DNA of 64,000 bases from Paenibacillus sp. PK3_47 (GTDB lineage: Bacteria > Bacillota > Bacilli > Paenibacillales > Paenibacillaceae). The position numbers were made by a program, and so were the translations under genes. Of this stretch, positions 8,421-17,665 are shown piece after piece. The number at the start of each line of letters is the position of its first letter. Positions within the stretch are counted from its first letter, which is position 1. The stretch spans positions 4,278,001-4,342,000 of the forward strand of contig NZ_CP026029.1 in assembly GCF_023520895.1 (NCBI RefSeq), read 5' to 3'. The notes under the pieces were generated by a model that was given only the letters and a program-made list of their open reading frames with translations, had not been told where the DNA came from and ran no database searches.

Positions 8421-9317
8421 TTACCCCTTCGGAATACTCCGGTAACGGGAGGGGGAGAAGCCGGACATTTTTTTGAACAGTCTGGAAAAATAATAGGGAT
8501 CGCTGATCCCGACGGCGGAGCTGACTTCCTTGATGCTAAGCTCGGTGAGGTCCAGCAGCTGGCCGGCACGCTGGATCTTCAGCCGCAGAAAATACTCAAT
8601 GGGAGGAACTCCTGTTTCCAGATTGAACAAGTGGATCAGATGCTGCCGGGACAGCCCGACATGCCTGGCAAGCTCCGTAAGCCGGATGGATTCGCCCATG
8701 TGCTGGTTCATGTATTGGATAGCCTGCTCCAGATAGTTCTCCCTTTTTTTCTCCTGGGCGGACTTATTGCTGTTGATTCCGATGCCGGAGAGCAGCTGTC
8801 TTGCGGTCTGGGCCACGTGAACATGGGTGGTCAGCGCATAGGTACGCTCGGCAAGCAGCTCGTAGGCGGGGTGAAACCATTCGATGAACCGGGCGATGCC
8901 GCTGGGAGAGAGCGCAAGCGGGGCTGACGAGAGGCCGAACATGCTGACAAGCCGTGCCGCGTGCTCTCCTTTGAAATGAAACCAGTAAATGCTCCAGGGA
9001 TTGTCCGCCATGGCACCGTACCGGTGGCTTATCTCCGGAGGAATTACAATCATATCCCCTTCACGGAGCACCATCCGTTCCCCCTGATTAAGCTCTACAT
9101 AGCCCTCTCCAGTCTCGCAAAAAATTAGAATATGCCCGGGGCTCCCCTCCGAGCGTTCCCGGAAGTGATATTCCGCCTTCGGGAAATAGCCGATATCCGT
9201 AATGTACAAAGAAGAAGTTAGTCCTTCCTGCTCCAGCTCCTTTACCCAGTAATCCGGAAGTACGTACAGCTTCTCTTTGGTGAAGCCTTCAGGTTTCCTT
9301 ATATTCCCGCCTATCAT
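8421..9317 (-). CDS. AraC-family regulator with N-terminal cupin domain
   Basis: An ATG at 9317 is preceded by AGGAGG with 7-base spacing. Residues up to about 190 form the sugar-binding cupin arm, with GHILIFCETGEGYVELNQG and the MIVIPPEISHRYG strand. The C-terminus has two helix-turn-helix motifs (IRLTELARHVGLSRQHLIHLF and the AVGISDPYYFSRLFKKMSG signature). Length is 298 aa. It is transcribed away from the DUF5107/TPR gene, with 117 bases between them, so it probably controls that gene and the GH2 gene behind it. It is a distant relative of the regulator at 5618-6478, not a copy. Confidence 0.87.
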   Translation of the reverse strand: MIGGNIRKPEGFTKEKLYVLPDYWVKELEQEGLTSSLYITDIGYFPKAEYHFRERSEGSPGHILIFCETGEGYVELNQGERMVLREGDMIVIPPEISHRYGAMADNPWSIYWFHFKGEHAARLVSMFGLSSAPLALSPSGIARFIEWFHPAYELLAERTYALTTHVHVAQTARQLLSGIGINSNKSAQEKKRENYLEQAIQYMNQHMGESIRLTELARHVGLSRQHLIHLFNLETGVPPIEYFLRLKIQRAGQLLDLTELSIKEVSSAVGISDPYYFSRLFKKMSGFSPSRYRSIPKG

Positions 9318-9382
9318 TGCAGAGCCTCCTCATGATGCATTCAGAATATTAATATAATCCATCACTTCCCGCATTTCGTCAA

Positions 9383-9411
9383 TTGGAACCGCCTCCGCCG
9401 GAAGTTAAAGT
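9383..9411 (+). promoter_or_regulatory. Candidate sigma-A promoter of the DUF5107/GH2 operon
   Basis: TTGGAA and TAAAGT lie 17 bases apart, ending 24 bases before the start codon. The match to consensus is moderate only. Confidence 0.3.
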
Positions 9412-9435
9412 ATAACTATCAAGGCAAGGGAGGCT

Positions 9436-12400
9436 ATGGATAAGATGAATCCACACACATTAAATCAACAGCCGGGAGATCAGGCTGCGGCAGCCGGCAA
9501 AGTGCAGGTATGGGAGACGAGCGTGCTGATTCCCACGTATGAGGCGGGGGCACCGGACCCCAATCCGATGTTTTTAGAAAAAAGAGTCTATCAGGGAAGC
9601 ACCGGCCGGGTCTACCCCCATCCCGTTATTGAGTCCATCTCGGATGTAAAGGCCGATAAAAATTATAAGCTTGTCATTCTGGAAAATGATTATGTACGGA
9701 TCGAAATCATGCCGGAAATCGGCGGAAGAATCTACCGGGCGCTGGACAAAACGAACAACTACGATTTTGTCTACTATAACCGGGTTATCAAGCCGGCGCT
9801 GGTGGGTCTGGCAGGACCGTGGATTTCCGGCGGGATTGAGTTCAACTGGCCGCAGCATCACCGTCCCAACACCTTTGGACCGGTCGAATACCGGTATGAA
9901 CAGTCTGAGGATGGAAGTGCTACGGTGTGGGTCAGCGAAATTGACCGGATGTACGGCACCAAGGTGACCGCAGGCTTCAAATTGTATCCCGGCAAAGCCT
10001 ATCTGGAGATTAACGCCCAACTGTATAACCGGACAGCGGAGCCGCAGACATTCCTGTGGTGGGCGAATCCTGCGGTAGCCGTCAATGACCATACGCAATC
10101 CGTATTTCCTCCTGATGTAACGGCTGTGTTCGACCATGGCAAACGTGATGTATCACGGTTTCCTATCGCTACCGGAACGTATTACAAACAGGATTATTCG
10201 GAAGGCGTAGATATTTCCCGCTACAAGAACATCCCGGTTCCAACCTCTTATATGGCTTACAAATCAGACTATAATTTCGTCGGCGGGTACGACCACAGCG
10301 TTCAGGCGGGACTGCTGCATGTAGCCAATCACCATATCTCGCCGGGCAAAAAGCAGTGGACCTGGGGGAACGGGGAGTTCGGACAGGCCTGGGACCGGCA
10401 GTTAACGGATGAAGACGGCCCGTATATTGAGCTGATGACCGGTGTGTACACCGACAATCAGCCTGACTTCACCTGGCTGCAGCCTTACGAGGAGAAGACG
10501 TTTACGCAATATTTCATGCCTTATAAGAACATCGGTGTGGTCAAAAATGCTTCCATCGAAGCTGCCGTTAACCTCGAGGTGGATGCCGGAGCACATGAAG
10601 CTGTCATTCAGGTGTACGCCACGTCGCTGCTGGAGCAGGCTACGGTGGAGCTGAAGGGAGCAGGCCGTACCTATGTGTCCAAAATAGTGCAGTTATCCCC
10701 TGTCGACGCATTCAAAGCCGTGGTTTCGCTGGATGCAGGCGAGCAGGAGCATGATCTGAAGCTGACCGTCCGCGCTGCAGACGGCAGGCTGCTGGTTGCC
10801 TATCAGCCGAAACGCCCGGAAATAGAACAGATTCCGGATGCAGCCGAGCCGCTCGCGGAGCCGCAAGAGCTGCGTTCGACGGAGGAGCTGTATCTGGCGG
10901 GTCTGCATCTGGAGCAGTACCGGCATGCCACCTTTGCCCCGGAGGATTATTATCTGGAAGGGCTGCGCCGGGACCGGGGCGATATCCGTCTCAACGTGGC
11001 TTATGGAACGCTGCTGCTGCGCCGGGGCTTGTACAAGGAGAGCGAACTCTATTTCCGCGCTGCCATTAAACGTCTGACCTGGAGAAACCCGAATCCGTAT
11101 GACAGTGAAGCTTATTACCAGCTGGGGGTGGCGCTGCTGGGACAGCACCGACTGGAAGAAGCTTTTACGGCTTTTCACAAAGCGGTATGGTCTGCTGAAT
11201 GGCAGGATGCGGGTTACTTCTCGCTTGCGCAAATTTCCAGCCGTAAGGGGGAGTATGCGGAAGCATTGGATTTGGCGGAACGCTCAATCGTACGCAATTC
11301 GCGCAATTATAAGGCCCGCAACTTGAAAACGGCAATGCTGCGTAAGCTCGGCCAATATGATCAGGCACTGGCGTTTGCGAAAGAGACAGCGGGACTTGAT
11401 GTTGCGGACTTCGGCGCTTATAACGAGCAGGCACTGGTGCTTGCCGCAATGGGTCAGGCAGCTGCTGTGGAAGGAATTCTCGCAGAGCTCAATCTGCTGA
11501 TGCGCGGGGATGCGCACAATTATCTGAATCTGATCGCGGATTACATGGCCTGCGGACTGCTGGATGAGGCGATAGAGATTGGCTTAAAGGCTGTTCCGGC
11601 CGGAGGCTCCGCGTATCCGATGCTGCATTATGCCCTGGGTGAGCTGTATGCACGTACCGGCCAGGCTGAACGGGCTGATGAACAGCGCCGTGCCGGACAG
11701 TCTGCTGATCCAACCTATTGCTTCCCCAATACGCTGTTTGAGCTGGAGCTGCTGGAAGCTGCGGTTCAGGCGAGACCGGAAGATGACAAAGCACATTACT
11801 ATCTTGGCAATTTCTATTATGATAAAAAACGTCCGGAGGACGCGGTCGCCAGCTGGGAACGTTCACGTGAGCTAAAGGACGATTTTGCGACGGTTCACCG
11901 CAACCTCGGGCTTGCTTATTTTAATAAACAGAATGACCCGCAGGCGGCAATGGCTTCATTGGAGAAGGCTTATGCCTGCTCACCGGAGGATGTCCGTATT
12001 CTGTTTGAACTGGATCAGCTCCGCAAAAGACAAGCCTGGTCCTCCCAGGAACGCCTCGATATTCTGGAAGACAAGCGCAGCCAGGTTGAGCAGCGGGATG
12101 ATCTTTTTGTGGAATATGTTACGCTGCTGAACAATCTGGGACGCTATGAGGAAGCTCTTGAAGCCTTAAGCTCGCGCAATTTCCATCCTTGGGAAGGCGG
12201 GGAAGGCAAAGTCACCGGACAATACAAATTCTCCCACACCGAGCTGGGCAAGCAGCATCTTGCTGCCGGACGCTACGGGGAAGCTGTGGATCACTTCCGG
12301 CAGGCGCTCGTCTACCCGCTGAATCTGGGTGAAGGCAAGCTGGAAGGCGCCCAGGAAAATAATATCTACTATTATATGGGCGAAGCGTATGAAGGACTTA

Positions 12401-12828
12401 AGCAGGAGCAGGAGGCTGCAGAATGCTACAAGGCTGCTTCCCAGGGTCTGACCGAACCGACAAGCGCGATGTACTATAATGACCAGCCGCCGGAAATGAT
12501 TTTCTACCAGGGCCTGGCCTGGCTCAAGCTGCAGGATAAAAGGCAAGCCGGACGCCGGTTCAACAAACTGATTGATTATGCGGAAAAGCATATTTTTGAT
12601 GAGATTAAGCTGGATTACTTTGCCGTGTCGCTTCCGGACTTCCTCGTATTTGAAGATGATCTGAACCGCCGGAATGTGATTCACTGCCGGTATATGCGCG
12701 GACTGGGGCTGCTTGGACTGGGCCGTACCGGGGAAGCGGCTGCAGAGCTGGAAATCGCGCTGAAGATGGAGCCGAACCATCAGGGGGCGATGATTCACCG
12801 CCGGATGTGCGGAACAGATGTGAAGTAA
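9436..12828 (+). CDS. DUF5107 domain protein with C-terminal TPR repeats
   Basis: The first 400 or so residues match the DUF5107 pattern, a galactose-mutarotase-like beta-sandwich: VYQGSTGRVYPHPV, NYKLVILENDYVRIEIMPEIGGRIYRA-type strands, then ISGGIEFNWPQHHRP. From about residue 500 to the end there are repeated TPR units, for example SEAYYQLGVALLGQHRLEEA and FATVHRNLGLAYFNKQND. Such proteins occur beside glycoside hydrolases in sugar loci; the biochemical role is not known, though a sugar-binding or epimerase-like function is possible. There is no signal peptide. GGAGG lies only 2 bases before the ATG at 9436, so the ATG at 9445 may be the real start. The GH2 gene follows after 45 bases. Confidence 0.85.
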   Translation: MDKMNPHTLNQQPGDQAAAAGKVQVWETSVLIPTYEAGAPDPNPMFLEKRVYQGSTGRVYPHPVIESISDVKADKNYKLVILENDYVRIEIMPEIGGRIYRALDKTNNYDFVYYNRVIKPALVGLAGPWISGGIEFNWPQHHRPNTFGPVEYRYEQSEDGSATVWVSEIDRMYGTKVTAGFKLYPGKAYLEINAQLYNRTAEPQTFLWWANPAVAVNDHTQSVFPPDVTAVFDHGKRDVSRFPIATGTYYKQDYSEGVDISRYKNIPVPTSYMAYKSDYNFVGGYDHSVQAGLLHVANHHISPGKKQWTWGNGEFGQAWDRQLTDEDGPYIELMTGVYTDNQPDFTWLQPYEEKTFTQYFMPYKNIGVVKNASIEAAVNLEVDAGAHEAVIQVYATSLLEQATVELKGAGRTYVSKIVQLSPVDAFKAVVSLDAGEQEHDLKLTVRAADGRLLVAYQPKRPEIEQIPDAAEPLAEPQELRSTEELYLAGLHLEQYRHATFAPEDYYLEGLRRDRGDIRLNVAYGTLLLRRGLYKESELYFRAAIKRLTWRNPNPYDSEAYYQLGVALLGQHRLEEAFTAFHKAVWSAEWQDAGYFSLAQISSRKGEYAEALDLAERSIVRNSRNYKARNLKTAMLRKLGQYDQALAFAKETAGLDVADFGAYNEQALVLAAMGQAAAVEGILAELNLLMRGDAHNYLNLIADYMACGLLDEAIEIGLKAVPAGGSAYPMLHYALGELYARTGQAERADEQRRAGQSADPTYCFPNTLFELELLEAAVQARPEDDKAHYYLGNFYYDKKRPEDAVASWERSRELKDDFATVHRNLGLAYFNKQNDPQAAMASLEKAYACSPEDVRILFELDQLRKRQAWSSQERLDILEDKRSQVEQRDDLFVEYVTLLNNLGRYEEALEALSSRNFHPWEGGEGKVTGQYKFSHTELGKQHLAAGRYGEAVDHFRQALVYPLNLGEGKLEGAQENNIYYYMGEAYEGLKQEQEAAECYKAASQGLTEPTSAMYYNDQPPEMIFYQGLAWLKLQDKRQAGRRFNKLIDYAEKHIFDEIKLDYFAVSLPDFLVFEDDLNRRNVIHCRYMRGLGLLGLGRTGEAAAELEIALKMEPNHQGAMIHRRMCGTDVK

Positions 12829-12873
12829 TGGTGTGCAGAATTTACAACCTACAGACGGAAGGATGCGGATCAT

Positions 12874-15186
12874 TTGAGTATAGAAGAAGGACGTTATACT
12901 GCAAAATTGGAGGCGGGCTGGAATTTCCAGCCCGATCCTGACAACCTGGGCGAACAGGAGGAGTGGCAGACCGGAGGATTGCCGTCTCCGGTAACGGTTA
13001 CCGTTCCCCATACCTGGAATGTGCAGGAGGGACTAGAGGAATACCGCGGGGCAGGCTGGTATGAACAGCTGCTGGATATACCGCAGGAGTGGGTAGGCTC
13101 ACGGTTCAAGCTTGCTTTTGAAGGTGTCTACCGGGATACGGATATCTGGGTAAATGGTGTCAAGGCCGGCAGCCACTACAATTCGGGCTATACTCCGTTT
13201 GAAGTGGATATCACTCCGCATATTCAGCTGGCTGCCGTTAACCGGCTGGTGATCCGGGCAGATAACAGCTACAGTGATACGGCGCTGCCTGTAGCGAACA
13301 GCTTTGACTGGGCAGATGACGGGGGACTGATCCGGCCGGTAACGCTTGTTGTTACGGGAAGCACAGCTGTAGAATATATCAGGGTGGAGCCCAAGGTCAC
13401 CTTCGCTGAAGATGGAGGGCAAGCAGGCGGTAAGCTTTCAGCACACATCAAGCTTTGTGTACCGGCGGCCGGTCCTGTCAATGCAGGCATTGCTGTGTAC
13501 CGTAATGATGCCCTGGTCTGGCAGGGAACTGAAGAAATACCGGGCGGTGCCTTATCCTGGAGTTTTGCAGAAATCGGGCTGCCTGAGGTCGATTTATGGC
13601 ATTTTGACCATCCGCATTTATATAAGCTTGAGGTTGTGCTGCGTTCGGGGGACCGGGTTCAGGACCGGGTAATCCGCTCTTTCGGCTTCCGAGAGATTAC
13701 AGTGAAGGGCCATGAGCTGTGGCTGAACCGGGAACCGGTCCGGCTGATGGGCGTGGAGTGGATGCCTGGCTCTCATCCGGAGGTAGGGATGGCGGAGCGG
13801 CTGGAGGATCTGACAACGATGCTGGTCAGGCTCAAGGAAGCCAACTGCGTGTTCACCCGCTTCCACTGGCAGCAGGGCAATGAGCTGTTGGACTGGTGTG
13901 ATGCGAACGGCCTCCTGGTACAGGAGGAAATCCCGCATTGGCAGCAGCCGGCGGAGCCGGGGAAGGACACTTTCCTGCAGGCTATGACTCAGGCAAAGGA
14001 AATGATTCAGGACCATTCCCATCATCCGTGTATTTTTGCCTGGGGCATGGGCAATGAGCTGGACGGGCAATCCCCGGTAACCATGCAGTATATGAACGAG
14101 TTGAAGGAAGAGATTCTGCAGCTTGATCCCTCACGGCTTGTGAACTATGTAAGTAATACGCTGCAGCTTCAGCCTGCAACCGATGCTACAGGTGCCGGGG
14201 ACCTGCTGATGTGGAATGACTACATCGGTACATGGCACGGTGATCTTGATGAGGAAGAGGTTATCGGGCAGATTATCGCCGACCATCCGGGCAAGCCGCT
14301 CGTTGTCGCTGAATACGGACTTTGTGAACCTGCTTTTGAAGGCGGAGACGCCAGAAGAATAGAGATTCTCAGAGAGAAAACTGAAATTTACCGCCGTTAT
14401 CCGCAATTTGCAGCTTTGATCCACTTCAGCCTGAATGATTACCGCACGCAGATGGGAGAAGAAGGAGCCGGAAGGCTGAAACAGAGAGTTCATGGCTCCC
14501 TGGATATTTACAACCAGGCGAAGCCATCCTATGCCGCACTGCGTGAAATCTCCTCGCCGCTCCTGCTGGCAGAAGCACCGGTATGGACGGACGGCAGGCT
14601 GGAGGTCACGCTGAAATGCCGGGACGATATCCCGAGCTACACGGTAAAAGGGTACACGCTCTCCGTTGCTTTGGCAGACGGTGCTGTAATCAATCAGGAG
14701 ATTCCGGACCTTGCTCCGGGAGCTGTGCGGACGGTGGCTGTTGAGCTGCCGGCGGGTGGTGCTGAAGGTGTTAGTGGTGTTGTAGCTGGTGGTGTTGGCG
14801 CTGGTGTTGGTGCTGCTGGTGCTGGTGTTGGTGCTGGTGGTGCTGGTGGTGCTGGTGCTGGTGCTGGTGCTGGTGCTGGTGCTGGTGCTGGTGGTGTTGG
14901 TGTTGGTGGTGTTGGTGGTGTTGTTGGTGGTGCTGTTGGTGCTGGTGCTGGTGGTGCTAGTGGTGCTGGTGCTGATGGTGATGGTGCTGGTGGTGGTGGT
15001 GCTAGTGGTGCTGGTGCTGATGGTGATGGTGCTGGTGGTGGTGGTGCTAGTGGTGCTAGTGGTGCTGGTGCTGGCGCTGCTGTTGGTGCTGATAATGCTG
15101 GTACTCCTGTTACTGTCAACCGTACTCCTGTACTGTCCATCAGCCGGCCTACCGGATTTAGTGTGCTGGAGTTGGAGCTGGGCTAG
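12874..15186 (+). CDS. Glycoside hydrolase family 2 (beta-galactosidase / beta-glucuronidase type) with a glycine-rich insertion
   Basis: The TTG start at 12874 follows GGAAGG. Domains in order are the GH2 sugar-binding jelly roll (about 10-150), an Ig-like domain (160-265) and a TIM barrel (270-560). Glu395 in GMGNELDGQ is the expected acid/base and Glu480 in VVAEYGL the expected nucleophile, so the enzyme should be active. The end is odd: in the last beta-domain, after VAVELPAGGAEG, about 110 residues of almost pure Gly, Ala and Val interrupt the fold before it resumes as LSISRPTGFSVLELELG. The DNA there is a GGTGCT-type simple repeat. No signal peptide, so a cytoplasmic enzyme. It probably shares an operon with the DUF5107 gene. 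Exact substrate unknown. Confidence 0.88.
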   Translation: MSIEEGRYTAKLEAGWNFQPDPDNLGEQEEWQTGGLPSPVTVTVPHTWNVQEGLEEYRGAGWYEQLLDIPQEWVGSRFKLAFEGVYRDTDIWVNGVKAGSHYNSGYTPFEVDITPHIQLAAVNRLVIRADNSYSDTALPVANSFDWADDGGLIRPVTLVVTGSTAVEYIRVEPKVTFAEDGGQAGGKLSAHIKLCVPAAGPVNAGIAVYRNDALVWQGTEEIPGGALSWSFAEIGLPEVDLWHFDHPHLYKLEVVLRSGDRVQDRVIRSFGFREITVKGHELWLNREPVRLMGVEWMPGSHPEVGMAERLEDLTTMLVRLKEANCVFTRFHWQQGNELLDWCDANGLLVQEEIPHWQQPAEPGKDTFLQAMTQAKEMIQDHSHHPCIFAWGMGNELDGQSPVTMQYMNELKEEILQLDPSRLVNYVSNTLQLQPATDATGAGDLLMWNDYIGTWHGDLDEEEVIGQIIADHPGKPLVVAEYGLCEPAFEGGDARRIEILREKTEIYRRYPQFAALIHFSLNDYRTQMGEEGAGRLKQRVHGSLDIYNQAKPSYAALREISSPLLLAEAPVWTDGRLEVTLKCRDDIPSYTVKGYTLSVALADGAVINQEIPDLAPGAVRTVAVELPAGGAEGVSGVVAGGVGAGVGAAGAGVGAGGAGGAGAGAGAGAGAGAGGVGVGGVGGVVGGAVGAGAGGASGAGADGDGAGGGGASGAGADGDGAGGGGASGASGAGAGAAVGADNAGTPVTVNRTPVLSISRPTGFSVLELELG
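14756..15090 (+). repeat. In-frame GGTGCT/GGTGTT simple-sequence tract inside the GH2 gene
   Basis: Almost every codon in this stretch is GGT, GCT or GTT, in runs of hexanucleotide repeats, and a 48-base block near 14950-15050 is duplicated. It encodes the Gly/Ala/Val insertion described for the GH2 enzyme. Such tracts change length by slippage, and steps of 3 or 6 bases keep the frame. Confidence 0.9.
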
Positions 15187-15271
15187 AGGTTTGTGACGAT
15201 GATTATATTGCGATAGAGTAACTGTTGATTGCAGCAGGATGTGACACATCGTAGTTTATATTTAGTTTGCA

Positions 15272-15315
15272 GGCACATGAGTAAGGTTAACTTGCTCATG
15301 TGTCTTTTCATTTTT
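15272..15315 (+). terminator. Intrinsic terminator of the GH2 operon
   Basis: GGCACATGAG pairs with CTCATGTGTC and is followed by TTTTCATTTTT. It lies about 85 bases after the GH2 stop codon. Confidence 0.75.
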
Positions 15316-15440
15316 AACTAACTAAGATTGGTTGTGGGAGCGTGCGTGTACAGTATGAGATTTGTAGCAAGGGGGCGGCGGGGGATGAGAAGAGGTAGTA
15401 TGGCGCTATAAGCGTTGTGGAATGGGCAGTGAGCGGGATT

Positions 15441-15848
15441 AACGGGAAAAGTCCCGTTGAATTCGAGAAAACCAGACGTGGTGGGGAGATCAACGGGAAA
15501 AGTCCCGTTGAATTAGAGAAAATCAGACGTGATGGGGAGATCAACGGGAAAAATCCCGTTGAATTCGAGAAAACCAGACGTGGTGGAGAGATCAACGGGA
15601 AAAATCCCGTTGAATTCATGAAAATCAGACGTGAAAGGGAGATTAACGGGAAAAGTCCCGTTGAATTCGAGAAAATCAGACGTGATGGGGAGATCAACGG
15701 GAAAAGTCCCGTTGAATTCGAGAAAATCAGACGTGATGGGGAGATCAACGGGAAAAGTCCCGTTGAATTCGAGAAAACCAGACGTGGTGGGGAGATCAAC
15801 GGGAAAAGTCCCGTTGAATTCATTAGGATGGGCCGCAACAGCGAAATC
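15441..15848. repeat. Tandem 51-bp hairpin array A (eight units)
   Basis: Units start at 15441, 15492, 15543, 15594, 15645, 15696, 15747 and 15798, exactly 51 bp apart. Each begins with AACGGGAAAAGTCCCGTT, a 7-bp stem with a 4-base loop. Units 3 and 4 differ from the others in the loop (AAAA for AAAG), not in the stem. The period is 17 codons, so several frames on both strands stay open for hundreds of bases; I do not treat these as genes because no ribosome site precedes them and conservation follows the stems. It lies between the convergent GH2 and Gfo/Idh/MocA genes. Confidence 0.92.
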
Positions 15849-16150
15849 AGAGGCAGAAATACCTCTGATTCCGGGAAAACCGGCCGCGACGGCAGAATCA
15901 GAGGCAGAAATACCTCTGATTCCGGGAAAACCGGCCGCAACAGCGAAATCAGAGGCAGAAATACCTCTGATTCCGGAAAAACCGGCCGCGACGGCAGAAT
16001 CAGAGGCAGAAGTACCTCTGATTCCGGGAAAACCGGCCGCAGCAGCGAAATCAGAGGCAGAAGTACCTCTGATTCCGAGAAAACCGGCCGCAGCAGCGAA
16101 ATCAGAGGCAGAAATACCTCTGATTCCGTGGAAACCGGCTGCCCCGAAAA
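15845..16150. repeat. Tandem 51-bp hairpin array B (six units)
   Basis: Units start at 15845, 15896, 15947, 15998, 16049 and 16100, again 51 bp apart, although the sequence differs from array A. Each unit has a 9-bp stem (AATCAGAGG with CCTCTGATT) around an 8-base loop. Most also have a second small hairpin, CCGG around GAAAA. The A/G difference between units falls in the loop of the large hairpin. It directly abuts array A. Confidence 0.92.
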
Positions 16151-16167
16151 TAGGCGGCCACAAAGAT

Positions 16168-16190
16168 TGTGATTAAAGCAATCACATATG
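16168..16190 (-). terminator. Weak hairpin downstream of the oxidoreductase gene
   Basis: TGTGATT and AATCACA form a 7-bp stem with a 5-base loop. On the minus strand it is followed by ATCTTTG, a poor T run. It may end transcription of the oxidoreductase gene, whose stop is about 90 bases before it. Confidence 0.3.
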
Positions 16191-16278
16191 GAATGGCTGC
16201 TGCCCCCGGTTGGGGTCATTCCAGGATGAAGCTTTCTGTGCACAATAAGCGGTCAAAGTAACCTTGAATCTGTGCCGC

Positions 16279-17343
16279 CTAAATCTCATCCTCCAGTACA
16301 ACAGTGCGCCCCGATGCGGCCGCTTCGTCGATGGCAAACGCCAGCCTGACATTCGTTAAGGCATCTGCCAAAGAATAAGTTGAAATTCCCGTACGGAGAA
16401 AAGCGGACATGTTCAGCAGGGCTTGTCCCATCCCGATCTCTTCATCTGACAAAGGGGCAGAAGGAAACGGATTACGGAAAAGACACTCCTCTCCGGCACG
16501 TAACTCATGCAAGGAGAGGCTGTCCAGGCTGCCTTCTTGCCCGCCTTGAATCCGCCTAATATCCAAGTATTCCGTCTCAGCTGTTCCCAAGCGGCGGGTA
16601 ATCTCATGATCACGGATCTCTCCGTGTGAGCCTCGGATCAGCACACGGTTACTGCGCAGCGGCGAGAAGTATTGGGAGCGGGTAAAGTCCAGTACGGCGC
16701 TTTGCCCGGACGGAAATACCATAATTGCGATGTCCTGCTGCTCTGTCTTCAAGACATCCCCGGCTTCCCGGCCTCTATAGGGAAAGTCCATGATGGGCAG
16801 CTCTACCCGGCGGGCGGTAATTTCACAGGCAGTTCCAGACACCGACAGCCATTTGCGGATCAGGCTGATTCCGTGATAGCCATGGGCAACAGAGACTTGA
16901 ACATGTCCCACCTGACCAAGCTTCCCGGTCTGAAGATAAGCGCTTCTTGCCTGATGATGGGGCAGCAGCGGGTACTGCTCCGCGATCTGGATCAGGTGAG
17001 CACCCGCGATACTGGAGCGGAGCGATTCATATTCAGCAGGGCTTGCGGCGGCAGGCGTTTCGGCCAGCACAGGGATTTGCAGAGCTGCCAGCTCTGCCAG
17101 CAGAGGCGCAGCGGCAGCTTTGGACACTGCCAGGACCACAAAATCACTGTCAGCCGCAAGGCGTTCTGCCGAACTGTATACAGTCAGATTCCATTTGCGG
17201 ATTACATCCTCGTATTTCGCACGGTTGCGGATCAAAGCTCCGCTCACCTGAAACTGCTGCGGAACCAGCTGGGCCAGCTTCAGATACATTTCCGCACGCC
17301 AGCCGCTGCCGATAATTCCAAAACGAACAGGTCTGTTCATCAT
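16279..17343 (-). CDS. Gfo/Idh/MocA family oxidoreductase
   Basis: The N-terminal Rossmann fold starts VRFGIIGSGWRAEMYLK, with the glycine-rich NAD(P)-binding loop, and continues with SDFVVLAVSKAAAAPLLAELAA and the VLAETPAAAS strand. The remaining two thirds form the alpha/beta substrate and dimer domain of the family. In most relatives a Lys in an EKP motif after the fold is catalytic; here the segment reads AETPAAA, so the usual EKP lysine appears to be missing and activity may be altered. The length of 354 aa is normal. The ATG at 17343 is preceded by GGGGGAG at 6 bases. It likely handles a sugar or inositol derivative connected with the neighbouring glycan genes; the substrate is unknown. 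Confidence 0.85.
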   Translation of the reverse strand: MMNRPVRFGIIGSGWRAEMYLKLAQLVPQQFQVSGALIRNRAKYEDVIRKWNLTVYSSAERLAADSDFVVLAVSKAAAAPLLAELAALQIPVLAETPAAASPAEYESLRSSIAGAHLIQIAEQYPLLPHHQARSAYLQTGKLGQVGHVQVSVAHGYHGISLIRKWLSVSGTACEITARRVELPIMDFPYRGREAGDVLKTEQQDIAIMVFPSGQSAVLDFTRSQYFSPLRSNRVLIRGSHGEIRDHEITRRLGTAETEYLDIRRIQGGQEGSLDSLSLHELRAGEECLFRNPFPSAPLSDEEIGMGQALLNMSAFLRTGISTYSLADALTNVRLAFAIDEAAASGRTVVLEDEI

Positions 17344-17665
17344 GACAACTCCCCCGAATAATGGATTGGTATAGTTATTTAATATGACTATTGTATATGA
17401 AAATATTGTATCAGAAAGAAAGAGATCAATTATTGCCCGGAAAATAAAGGTTAACTACACATACCTCATATGATTTTGCCGCGGGTTGTGCTACGCTTAG
17501 GACTGCTGCTGATATTAATATTAATGTGAAATCTTAGCTGGAGTTGTTTTGACGTAAAGGTTAATAATGTCAAGCCACTGTGTTTTGTGTTATCATTACA
17601 ACAAGTCCATATACCTACACAACATGTGCAATATGTTACTCTACAGAAATTAAGTGTTAATTAGC

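Noticed and set aside
14131-15249. Minus-strand frames rich in Thr/Ser or Pro/Ala opposite the GH2 gene
   Set aside because: They are the shadow of the GGTGCT tract; the plus-strand GH2 frame has intact catalytic motifs.
5248-16150. Hairpin arrays as CRISPR
   Set aside because: The whole 51-52 bp unit is repeated; there are no unique spacers and no cas genes.
15314-16243. Long open frames on both strands across the 51-bp arrays (plus 251 aa, minus 309 aa and others)
   Set aside because: The 51-bp period is 17 codons, so frames stay open automatically. No ribosome site precedes them and variation respects hairpins, not codons.
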